From Oscillospiraceae bacterium (GTDB lineage Bacteria > Bacillota > Clostridia > Oscillospirales > Oscillospiraceae), in NCBI GenBank assembly GCA_017521875.1, contig JAFXBH010000219.1, forward strand, positions 1-5,228: a stretch of DNA of 5,228 nt, in the 5' to 3' direction. This document shows, one piece after another, positions 1 to 5,172 of the stretch. Position 1 is the stretch's first letter. Every line of letters begins with the position of its first letter. A program made the translations under genes and the position numbers. The notes beneath the pieces are model-generated. The model saw nothing but the letters and a program-made list of their open reading frames with translations. It did not search any database and had not been told where the DNA came from.

Positions 1-188
1 GCACCTTCCATAAAGCCGAAAAAACCCGGCTTGTCACCCACCATATAAACAGTCTTGTGGGGGAAATTTTCCAAAATGACCTGTTGCATACCAATCTGAC
101 TGCCCATGGCATCTCCGTCAGGGCGGCCGTGGCGGTGGATAATGATGCGGTCATACGCTTTGATTGTCTGTAAAATCTCTTGGAACAT
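1..188 (-). CDS. nrnA: DHH-family phosphoesterase, NrnA-like (nanoRNase / pAp phosphatase), N-terminal part
   Basis: This gene is cut by the left edge of the window; only its first 62 residues are present. The start is ATG at 186-188 with a GTGAGG ribosome binding site at 195-200, six bases upstream. The visible part begins MFQEILQTIKAYDRIIIHRH and continues with RPDGDAMGSQIG at residues 22-33. This is the DHH-superfamily motif I: His18/His20 followed by Asp24 and Asp26, the first Mn-binding residues. Bacillus NrnA has nearly the same layout (HRHVRPDPDA.GSQ). Members of that family degrade 2-5 nt RNA oligomers from the 5' end and dephosphorylate 3'-phosphoadenosine 5'-phosphate, in the cytoplasm. 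The DHHA1 substrate-binding half lies outside the window, so the exact subfamily (NrnA versus a c-di-AMP/pApA phosphodiesterase) rests on the N-terminus alone. The gene is divergent from the 5'-3' exonuclease. Confidence 0.88.
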   Translation of the reverse strand, partial: MFQEILQTIKAYDRIIIHRHGRPDGDAMGSQIGMQQVILENFPHKTVYMVGDKPGFFGFMEG

Positions 189-200
189 ACAAAACCTCAC

Positions 201-229
201 TTGTAATATAGCCCATAATATCGTATTAT
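201..229 (+). promoter_or_regulatory. Candidate promoter for the 5'-3' exonuclease gene
   Basis: TTGTAA (201-206) is followed after 17 bases by TATTAT (224-229). Transcription would start near 236, about 50 nt ahead of the TTG start codon. It overlaps the candidate promoters of the divergent NrnA-like gene on the other strand, so the two transcripts may compete for polymerase. Confidence 0.4.
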
Positions 230-243
230 AAATAATAGCACAA
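215..243 (-). promoter_or_regulatory. Candidate promoter for the NrnA-like gene
   Basis: On the minus strand TTGTGC (238-243) is separated by 17 bases from TATTAT (215-220), which puts transcription start near 208 and gives a leader of about 20 nt. A second pair on the same strand, TTGCTT (255-260), 17 bases, TATTAT (232-237), is an equally good fit, so the choice between them is uncertain. Both are read by eye only. Confidence 0.4.
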
Positions 244-275
244 AACCCATTCTAAAGCAATGTAAATATGATAAA

Positions 276-284
276 AAGGGGTGA
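276..284 (+). promoter_or_regulatory. Ribosome binding site that selects a TTG start
   Basis: AAGGGGTGA is close to the anti-Shine-Dalgarno consensus and sits seven bases ahead of TTG at 289. The in-frame ATG at 268 lies upstream of this site and has no purine-rich sequence in front of it. The site therefore argues for initiation at TTG. Confidence 0.7.
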
Positions 285-288
285 TTTC

Positions 289-1137
289 TTGGAAAAAACG
301 CATATTCTGCTGGTAGATGGCAGCAATTTGCTGTTTCAGATGTTTTACGGAATGCCGGCGCGGATTGTGGGCAGACAGGGAAAGCCAATCCAGGGAACAC
401 TGGGATTCGTTGGCGCATTGCTGAAAATGATTCGCTTGTTGCAGCCCACCCATGTGGCGGTGCTGTTTGATGGGGAGACGGAGAATCCCCGGGAAAAACT
501 GGACGAAAACTATAAGGCCAACCGGGAGGATTACAGCGCGTTGCCGGAGGAGGAAACACCCTTTTCCCAACTGCCGGATCTTTATGCCGCGCTGGACTTC
601 CTGGGAATCTGCCACAGGGAGACCACCTGCTGTGAAACAGACGATTGGATGGCGTCCTATGCCGATGCTCTTGGGAAAATGCATCCTATGACCCTGGTAT
701 CCCAGGACAGTGACTATTTTCAACTGATCACAGACAAGGTAACGGTTTTCCGTTACCGGGGAGAGCGTTCCGTGCTTTGTGATGGGATGTATATCCGGGA
801 AAAACTGGGAATCGAGCCTGCGCAGTATGCAGATTTCAAATCCCTCACCGGAGACGGGTCGGACAACATCCCCGGGGCAAAAGGCGTAGGGCCTAAAACT
901 GCAGCATCCCTGCTGCGGCAGTTTGGCACGCTGCAGGCAATTTTAGAAAATATCCACGCCATATCCAAACCCTCGGTGCGGGAATCGGTGATACAACACG
1001 CAGACCGTCTTCTTTTGAATCAGCAATTGATCCGCCTGGAGGGAAAAGAGCCTGTTCCCTTTACCTTAGAGGAAATGGCCTATACATACCGGGGGGAGAC
1101 ATCCAACCAAGTTCTTACTGCCATCGGCATCAAATAA
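289..1137 (+). CDS. Stand-alone 5'-3' exonuclease (Pol I 5'-nuclease / flap endonuclease family)
   Basis: The product is about 282 aa if it starts at TTG 289, which has a good ribosome binding site; starting at ATG 268 adds seven residues without one. It matches the 5'-nuclease domain of DNA polymerase I along its whole length, with no polymerase domain attached. Using TTG numbering, all the metal-binding acids of that family can be placed: Asp10 (VDGSN), Asp61 (LFDGE), Glu116/Asp118/Asp119 (ETDD), Asp140 and Asp142 (SQDSDYFQL), and Asp189 and Asp192 (TGDGSDNIPG). A helix-hairpin-helix follows (GAKGVGPKTAASLL, about 196-209), which grips duplex DNA. The arch residues ENYKANR (about 73-79) are also present. 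Family role: two-metal cleavage of 5' flaps and RNA primers from DNA in the cytoplasm, in parallel with Pol I, as for Bacillus YpcP. E. coli ExoIX lacks some of these acids; this protein keeps all of them, so it should be catalytically active. Confidence 0.93.
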   Translation: MEKTHILLVDGSNLLFQMFYGMPARIVGRQGKPIQGTLGFVGALLKMIRLLQPTHVAVLFDGETENPREKLDENYKANREDYSALPEEETPFSQLPDLYAALDFLGICHRETTCCETDDWMASYADALGKMHPMTLVSQDSDYFQLITDKVTVFRYRGERSVLCDGMYIREKLGIEPAQYADFKSLTGDGSDNIPGAKGVGPKTAASLLRQFGTLQAILENIHAISKPSVRESVIQHADRLLLNQQLIRLEGKEPVPFTLEEMAYTYRGETSNQVLTAIGIK

Positions 1138-1141
1138 AAAA

Positions 1142-1166
1142 CAGGGAGGGCCATCGGCCCTCCCTG
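1142..1166. terminator. Bidirectional rho-independent terminator between convergent genes
   Basis: A perfect 11-bp GC-rich stem (CAGGGAGGGCC / GGCCCTCCCTG) closes a 3-nt loop. Read on the minus strand, the stem is followed at once by TTTTTTATTT (complement of the A-run 1132-1141), an excellent terminator for the deoD operon, 10 nt past the deoD stop. On the plus strand, T6 at 1173-1178 follows after six bases, so it should also stop the exonuclease transcript, but less efficiently. Each T-tract overlaps or abuts the stop codon of the opposing gene. Confidence 0.92.
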
Positions 1167-1176
1167 AAACCATTTT

Positions 1177-1923
1177 TTACTTGTTTTCCATAGCCACAGC
1201 GACATCCAATGCCACCTTCATCATGGTGGTGAATGCGGTCTGCCGTTCCTCGGAGGTGGTCTCCACACCCTTCAGCACATGGTCGGAAATGGTGCAGATG
1301 CACAGGGCTCGCTTGCCGTACCGGGCGGCGTTCATATACAGAGCCGCGGCCTCCATTTCCAGAGCCATCACGCCCATCTTCTTCAGGCCGTAAACACTAT
1401 CCAATCCTTCCGGTACGCCAATGTGATCGCCGTAGAACACATCGGAGGAATTTACGTTGCCGACATGGTAGGTGGCGCCAGCATTCTTGGCGGCATCCAC
1501 GGCTGCGCTGAGCAGTTCATAAGAGGCGATAGGGGCGAATGTGCCGGGGAGATGGAATTGGGCGGCAAAGTTGGAATCGGTGCAAGCGCCTTGGGCGATT
1601 ACCAGATCGTACAGGTTAATGTGATCCTGAATAGAGCCGGCAGAGCCAACCCGAATGATGTTTTCCACGCCATAGCCGTTGTACAGTTCGTGGGAGTAAA
1701 TACCAATGGCCGGCATACCCATACCGGACGCCATCACGGAAACTTTTACGCCCTTGTAAGTGCCGGTGTAGCCGTGTACGCCACGAACATTGTTTACCAA
1801 GACAGGGTTTTCCAGAAAGTTTTCTGCAATAAATTTTGAACGCAGGGGATCGCCGGGCATCAAAACGGTCTTGCCAAAATCGCCGGGCTTGGCGCTGATG
1901 TGGGGAGTGGGTGTGTGAAGCAT
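1177..1923 (-). CDS. deoD: Purine nucleoside phosphorylase, DeoD type
   Basis: The product is 248 aa, slightly longer than the roughly 239 aa of E. coli DeoD, and aligns with it end to end. The start is ATG at 1921-1923 with a consensus AGGAGG at 1931-1936, seven bases upstream. The enzyme reversibly cleaves purine (deoxy)ribonucleosides with phosphate to a free base and (deoxy)ribose-1-phosphate, as a cytoplasmic hexamer. Visible residues of the active site: His8 (TPHI, donated to the neighbouring subunit), Gly24 and Arg28 (MPGDPLR), Arg47 (NNVRG) and Arg91 (IIRVGS) for phosphate; Glu189-Met190-Glu191 for ribose; Asp214 (TISDH), the general acid at N7, and Arg227. Nothing essential is missing. 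The gene lies 27 nt downstream of the 5'-nucleotidase lipoprotein gene and is the last one before the terminator at 1142-1166, so it is probably the distal gene of a nucleotide-salvage transcript. Confidence 0.97.
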   Translation of the reverse strand: MLHTPTPHISAKPGDFGKTVLMPGDPLRSKFIAENFLENPVLVNNVRGVHGYTGTYKGVKVSVMASGMGMPAIGIYSHELYNGYGVENIIRVGSAGSIQDHINLYDLVIAQGACTDSNFAAQFHLPGTFAPIASYELLSAAVDAAKNAGATYHVGNVNSSDVFYGDHIGVPEGLDSVYGLKKMGVMALEMEAAALYMNAARYGKRALCICTISDHVLKGVETTSEERQTAFTTMMKVALDVAVAMENK

Positions 1924-1950
1924 AGTTGTTCCTCCTAAAGGTGAATTGTG

Positions 1951-3549
1951 TTATTTCGCAAAGCCACCGGCTTTGGCATAGTTTGCCAAAAGATCCCGGG
2001 CGTATACATTGTCGTCGTAGCGCGCTACTTCTGTTAATTTGTTCGGCCCGTACAGCAGGGAGTAGGTGTCTACTACTACATAGTAAGTGCCGTTGGGATT
2101 GATATTGTTCTTTACTTGCCGGCCGTAATCGCCGTAACTGATATAATATCGGTCATTACCGCCAAAGAAGCGGGAGGCAAGATCCTTGCCCTTGATAGAG
2201 CAAAGTACCAATTGGTTGTCAAAGGGGAATAGGGAATAGAGCATACCGTAAGTTACATCGCCGGCTGCCAAATACCGGGGATCCCGAACGGAAATGAAGC
2301 CACCGCCCAAAACGATATCGTAACGATCACCCCAGCGTTCCATTCCCGCCTGATAGTACAGATCTGCTGCCAACTGTTCCATGTAATTGCTGCCACGGTT
2401 GGTTTGATTTGTGCCCAGCACTTGCGTGCCGATACTGACCTGCTGGCTATATTTGCCCAACAGGTCTTCCACAATAGGATGGTCATCATAACCGGCATAT
2501 TCCTTGGTGGGTACCAGTTTTGCCTCTTGCACTTTGCTCTTGCCGTTGGCGCTGTTAATGGCCACCTCTACATGACTGATGCCTTCGTTGTCGCCGCCGC
2601 CCTGCAGGTGATATACCCCATAAAGGTCAGTTACCACATATTTCTGATGGGTGTGGCCTTCAAACACCAGATCCACATACCCCTGAGAAAGGGAAATGTC
2701 ATAATACCCCTTGAGTTGATTGCTGCTGATACTGCCGGATTTGCTGGAGGTGTAGCCGTCGTGGAGCAGATAAACGATGTAATCTGCGCCTTGTTCCCGG
2801 AGCTTGTTGGATTCGGCTTTTACCAGGCTGGTCAGGTCCGATCCGGTCTTAAAGTAGACATCTTCCACTTTGTCAGCAGAAATGGATGAATAACAGTCAC
2901 CCACAGCACCGATAATACCGATCTGAAGCGGACCTAAATCCACCATTGTGGAACTGTCGCAGTAAGATACGCGCTCGTCCGTCTCCCGGTCATAGATATT
3001 GATGGCCAAAAAGGGGAATTTGGCTTGGCCATCGTTTTTCTCAATGGGGGATTCGCCCCAGTCATATTCGTGGTTACCCATAGCCATAGCAGCAAAGCCC
3101 ATTTCGTTCATCCAATCTGTGAGGATGAGACCCTGGGTCAGATTGGATTCGGAACTGCCCTGCCACATATCGCCGGCACTGAGGAAAACAGAATAGTCGT
3201 TACTTTCCTTGGCATCTTCCAGATAGGTGCTTAATTCATCCAAACCGGGGTGGGCATCGGCATCGGCCAATTTGCCGTGAAGGTCATTGATACCGTAGAA
3301 GTCTACAATGATCAGCAGAAATGCGCTGCATCGGTCACAGAAACCGTCATTGCCGTTGTCGATATGGCCATCATCGCAATCCCCGGTAGTGGGGGCAGTG
3401 GTGGGGGTGGTAGACGGCTCGGTAGCCGGTGTGGTGGACGGTGTGGTGGTTACACCCAAAGTGGGGTCGGTGACCACCGGGGGAGACTGCTTTGTCCCGC
3501 AGCCGGAAAGAAGCAAACATAAAACTAATAAAAGACACAGTTTTTTCAA
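1951..3549 (-). CDS. Secreted lipoprotein 5'-nucleotidase (UshA / metallophosphoesterase family)
   Basis: The preferred start is TTG at 3547-3549, giving about 532 aa. From there the protein opens MKKLCLLLVLCLLLSGC, a short lipoprotein signal peptide with lipobox LSGC and lipidated Cys17. The frame is open to 3591, but those extra 14 residues would put charged residues ahead of the signal. A Thr/Pro-rich spacer (18-55) and a small Cys motif (CDDGHID...DGFCDRC, 58-74) lead to a calcineurin-type metallophosphoesterase domain with all its motifs: NDLHG (Asp89, His91), GD (Asp127), GNHE (158-161), His263 and GHTH (298-301). A C-terminal 5'-nucleotidase domain (about 365-532) follows, with LGTNQTN, LAADLY, GGGFI and FPFDN. 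Family role: two-metal hydrolysis of nucleotides to nucleosides. The lipid anchor places this on the outer face of the membrane. It lies between the fusion gene (59 nt upstream) and deoD, suggesting it feeds nucleosides to uptake and phosphorolysis. The exact substrate (NMP, NAD, cyclic nucleotides) cannot be read from sequence. Confidence 0.93.
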   Translation of the reverse strand: MKKLCLLLVLCLLLSGCGTKQSPPVVTDPTLGVTTTPSTTPATEPSTTPTTAPTTGDCDDGHIDNGNDGFCDRCSAFLLIIVDFYGINDLHGKLADADAHPGLDELSTYLEDAKESNDYSVFLSAGDMWQGSSESNLTQGLILTDWMNEMGFAAMAMGNHEYDWGESPIEKNDGQAKFPFLAINIYDRETDERVSYCDSSTMVDLGPLQIGIIGAVGDCYSSISADKVEDVYFKTGSDLTSLVKAESNKLREQGADYIVYLLHDGYTSSKSGSISSNQLKGYYDISLSQGYVDLVFEGHTHQKYVVTDLYGVYHLQGGGDNEGISHVEVAINSANGKSKVQEAKLVPTKEYAGYDDHPIVEDLLGKYSQQVSIGTQVLGTNQTNRGSNYMEQLAADLYYQAGMERWGDRYDIVLGGGFISVRDPRYLAAGDVTYGMLYSLFPFDNQLVLCSIKGKDLASRFFGGNDRYYISYGDYGRQVKNNINPNGTYYVVVDTYSLLYGPNKLTEVARYDDNVYARDLLANYAKAGGFAK

Positions 3550-3558
3550 TGGAAACAA

Positions 3559-3565
3559 TTCCTTT
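3559..3565 (-). promoter_or_regulatory. Ribosome binding site supporting TTG start of the lipoprotein gene
   Basis: The minus strand reads AAAGGAA here, about 9-10 bases ahead of TTG at 3549. It lies downstream of the other possible starts near 3591 and so favours the short lipoprotein signal peptide beginning MKKLCLL. The spacing is slightly long and the start is non-ATG, so translation of this secreted protein may be modest. Confidence 0.6.
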
Positions 3566-3608
3566 CGCTTTCTACCGATATCATACAACAAAACGGTTAT
3601 TTCTTCAA

Positions 3609-4721
3609 CTATTGATTCAAAATCTCCAGAATCTGTTCCGCTGCATCCTCATAGGTGTCAAATTTTACCACATAGTCGCAGACCTCTGCGTTTTGCCGTT
3701 CCGATTCAATGGCGATCAGCCGATTGACCTTGTCCTCTACAGAGGAATTCTTCCGCAGAATAGAGGCCATCAGCGCTTTTCTGTCCCGCTTGATATAAAT
3801 GGTGATCACATTTTTGAAATGGGTCTTCAGGGACATTGCACCGCAGATGTCCATGGTGGTGAGGACATGCTTGCCTTTGGCCCAGATCCGTTCTACATCC
3901 TGCTTTCGGGAGCCGTAGCCATGGCCGGCGTACATAGTGGACTGGAACATCTCCCCGCTGTCGCACATACTCCGAAATGTGTCCACATCTACATAGTTGT
4001 ACCACTGATTCTGTTCTACGGCAGTGGGGTCATTGGTGGTGTAACTGACCAGTTTTTCAAATTTATCCGTCTGGGCCAGCACCCGGGAGGCAATTTTGGA
4101 TTTGCCACTGCCGGAGGGGCCTACTAATACCACGATCCCCGGCTCGTCCCAGGTAGAGGTCTCCTTGCGAAGACTGTAACTGTCGGAGATGACTTCCACC
4201 AGTTTTATAAATTCGTCGTAGTTGTTCACCGCCAGCAGACCGGTGGCATCCCGATTCCAGGGCCGCCGCATCAAAATAGGGTATGTGGCGCTGGAGTCCA
4301 GAATGTTGTGCATAGCGTCGTCAAATAGGATATCTACCTGAATCTTATCCTTCCGGGAACCCATATAGATGTGATCCGGGGGGATTTCCGGAAATTCTTC
4401 CATAATCCGCTTGGCGCGAATACCCATAAATTCCGGGGGAATGGCAGTGGAAATAAAGACCTCTGTCATATTGGTGAGTTTCCGGACAAATTCCTTTGCG
4501 CCCGGGTATACGGGTTGTGTCCGGTAAAACTCGGGATCGTTAAAATATTCGTAGATCACATCGATCCGGGTACCGTGGCGGCCCCAGTGTTCTACTTCAT
4601 AAATGCTGAGGGGCGGATCGAATTTGTATTTTTCGTTGGCGAGTTTGATGGCATAGCCGGTGCAGTCCATCAGGGTGTCGTCAATGTCCAAGGCTGTGGA
4701 CAGGCGATATTTCCGATGCAT
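3609..4721 (-). CDS. Fusion of HAD 5'(3')-deoxyribonucleotidase-like domain and guanylate-kinase-like domain
   Basis: The product is 370 aa, with start ATG 4719-4721 and ribosome binding site GAAGGTGG at 4726-4733. Residues about 5-180 are a HAD hydrolase of the NT5C type: motif I ALDIDDTLMD (nucleophile Asp12, acid Asp14), motif II FISTAIPPE (Ser91/Thr92), motif III RKDK (Lys124/Lys126) and motif IV ILFDDA (Asp134, Asp135). Family members dephosphorylate (deoxy)nucleoside monophosphates. Residues about 194-370 are guanylate-kinase-like: Walker A GPSGSGKS at 201-208, SYTTNDP (226-232), WYNYVD (240-245), GHGYGS (266-271), MDICGA (290-295), then an Arg-bearing lid (KRDRKALMASILRK) and a C-terminal helix. 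The Arg, Arg and Glu that bind GMP in true guanylate kinases appear as Asn230, Thr233 and Gln260, so the substrate is probably different or activity is lost. No signal peptide is seen, so it is cytoplasmic. It is the first gene behind the promoter at 4802-4830 and 59 nt ahead of the 5'-nucleotidase. Domain calls are firm; the substrate is unknown. Confidence 0.87.
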   Translation of the reverse strand: MHRKYRLSTALDIDDTLMDCTGYAIKLANEKYKFDPPLSIYEVEHWGRHGTRIDVIYEYFNDPEFYRTQPVYPGAKEFVRKLTNMTEVFISTAIPPEFMGIRAKRIMEEFPEIPPDHIYMGSRKDKIQVDILFDDAMHNILDSSATYPILMRRPWNRDATGLLAVNNYDEFIKLVEVISDSYSLRKETSTWDEPGIVVLVGPSGSGKSKIASRVLAQTDKFEKLVSYTTNDPTAVEQNQWYNYVDVDTFRSMCDSGEMFQSTMYAGHGYGSRKQDVERIWAKGKHVLTTMDICGAMSLKTHFKNVITIYIKRDRKALMASILRKNSSVEDKVNRLIAIESERQNAEVCDYVVKFDTYEDAAEQILEILNQ

Positions 4722-4752
4722 AGAGCCACCTTCTTTCTGTAATAGTGATAGA

Positions 4753-4795
4753 AAGCAGCCCGCCGTGTTTGATACAGAAACCCGGAAAGCTGCTT
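4753..4795 (-). promoter_or_regulatory. Hairpin at the 5' end of the operon leader
   Basis: The leader between the predicted transcription start (about 4795) and ATG 4721 contains a 7-bp inverted repeat, AAGCAGC / GCTGCTT (4789-4795 with 4753-4759). Additional pairing is possible inside: CCG with CGG after a UUU bulge, and GUUU with AAAC. The stem would begin at or next to the first transcribed base. No U-run follows it, so it is not an ordinary terminator. It could stabilise the 5' end or be a protein site. The assignment is by eye and no known riboswitch class is recognised. Confidence 0.45.
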
Positions 4796-4801
4796 GCCTT
4801 T

Positions 4802-4830
4802 ATTATATAGGAAAAAAAGTGGAAATGCAA
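4802..4830 (-). promoter_or_regulatory. Sigma-A-type promoter of the three-gene nucleotide cluster
   Basis: On the minus strand TTGCAT (4825-4830) and TATAAT (4802-4807, a perfect -10) are separated by exactly 17 bases, including a T7 run. Transcription would start near 4795 and give a leader of about 74 nt before the fusion gene. No comparable promoter was noticed in the two intergenic gaps downstream, in line with a single transcript ending at 1142-1166. Confidence 0.8.
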
Positions 4831-4944
4831 GGAATATTACGCCTTCCTACCAAATGGAATTGAGAAACCAGTGCTTTGTAGAACATATCACGAACATTAG
4901 AGAGGAGTAACCCACAGATAGATGCATACCGCGCAGACGCTAGT

Positions 4945-4980
4945 ATAATCCATAAAAGCATAATCAGAGTATGCATAATC
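4945..4980. repeat. Three ATAATC units at a 15-bp period
   Basis: ATAATC occurs at 4945-4950, 4960-4965 and 4975-4980, each exactly 15 bases after the last. The second and third copies extend to GCATAATC. The array lies mostly inside the arms of the inverted repeat 4922-4929 / 4969-4976. The function is unknown; it could be a protein-binding array or chance in AT-rich DNA. Confidence 0.5.
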
Positions 4981-5011
4981 CAACCGCCAACCCCTTGAAT
5001 GCCATGGCCTC

Positions 5012-5043
5012 AGGAGGTGGACAGAATGAATACATATGGATAA
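5012..5043 (+). other. Consensus Shine-Dalgarno followed by a five-codon ORF (MNTYG-stop)
   Basis: AGGAGGTGG (5012-5020) is followed at ideal spacing by ATG at 5026, but the frame stops at TAA 5041-5043. Beyond that stop the same frame stays open for 33 codons until TAG at 5143-5145. This may be the decayed start of a former gene or a tiny leader peptide; no family is recognised in the continuation. Low confidence that it is translated usefully. Confidence 0.3.
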
Positions 5044-5116
5044 AGTGGACTAAATAGCACCAAAATCACGAATAAAAATACATTATATGTCAGTTGGTAT
5101 ACAGTGTTTCGTCGTA

Positions 5117-5136
5117 ATTCAAGATTTATTCAAGAT
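5117..5136. repeat. Direct repeat ATTCAAGAT, twice at an 11-bp period
   Basis: ATTCAAGAT occurs at 5117-5125 and 5128-5136, separated by TT. A period near one helical turn would place both copies on the same face of the DNA. It directly abuts the 16-bp repeats at 5138-5172 and lies upstream of the partial gene at 5205. Confidence 0.6.
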
Positions 5137-5137
5137 G

Positions 5138-5172
5138 AAAAGTAGCGACCTACTCCAAAAGTAGCGACCTAC
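5138..5172. repeat. Tandem 16-bp direct repeat AAAAGTAGCGACCTAC
   Basis: The 16-bp unit is perfectly repeated at 5138-5153 and 5157-5172, with three bases (TCC) between. Each unit contains an interrupted palindrome, GTAG-CGAC-CTAC. The array ends 32 bases ahead of the ATG at 5205. Two readings fit: operator half-sites for a regulator, possibly the product of the gene it precedes, or the multiple terminal repeats of an IS21-type insertion sequence end (the minus strand begins TGTAGGTCGCTACTTTT at 5173). No second, inverted copy is present in this window to settle it. Confidence 0.75.

Noticed and set aside
226..723. Minus-strand open frame (165 codons) across the divergent promoter and the exonuclease gene
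   Set aside because: It is antisense to the conserved catalytic part of the exonuclease and would run through the promoter region; no ribosome binding site or family match.
1279..1839. Long plus-strand open frame (186 codons) opposite the purine nucleoside phosphorylase gene
   Set aside because: It is exactly antisense to deoD, whose product matches the family end to end; the antisense translation shows no recognisable motif and no matching ribosome binding site.
3542..3584. Twelve-codon leader ORF overlapping the lipoprotein TTG start (ATG 3584)
   Set aside because: It has no ribosome binding site of its own and the sequence is accounted for by the ribosome binding site and start region of the lipoprotein gene.
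3492..4127. Plus-strand open frame (211 codons) opposite the lipoprotein start and fusion gene
   Set aside because: It crosses the boundary between two well-supported minus-strand genes and is explained by their codon pattern; the translation resembles no family.
4722..4800. Purine riboswitch in the operon leader
   Set aside because: A hairpin is present but the conserved three-way-junction core and loop sequences of purine riboswitches could not be found, and there is no terminator helix ahead of the gene.
4803..4976. Minus-strand ORF of 57 codons starting MHTLIMLLWIILASARY with a hydrophobic N-terminus
   Set aside because: It has no well-spaced Shine-Dalgarno, its stop codon lies within the operon -10 box, and the composition beyond the hydrophobic stretch is unremarkable. 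It is probably a chance frame.
5138..5172. CRISPR array
   Set aside because: There are only two 16-bp units with a 3-bp gap, which is far too short for CRISPR repeats and spacers.
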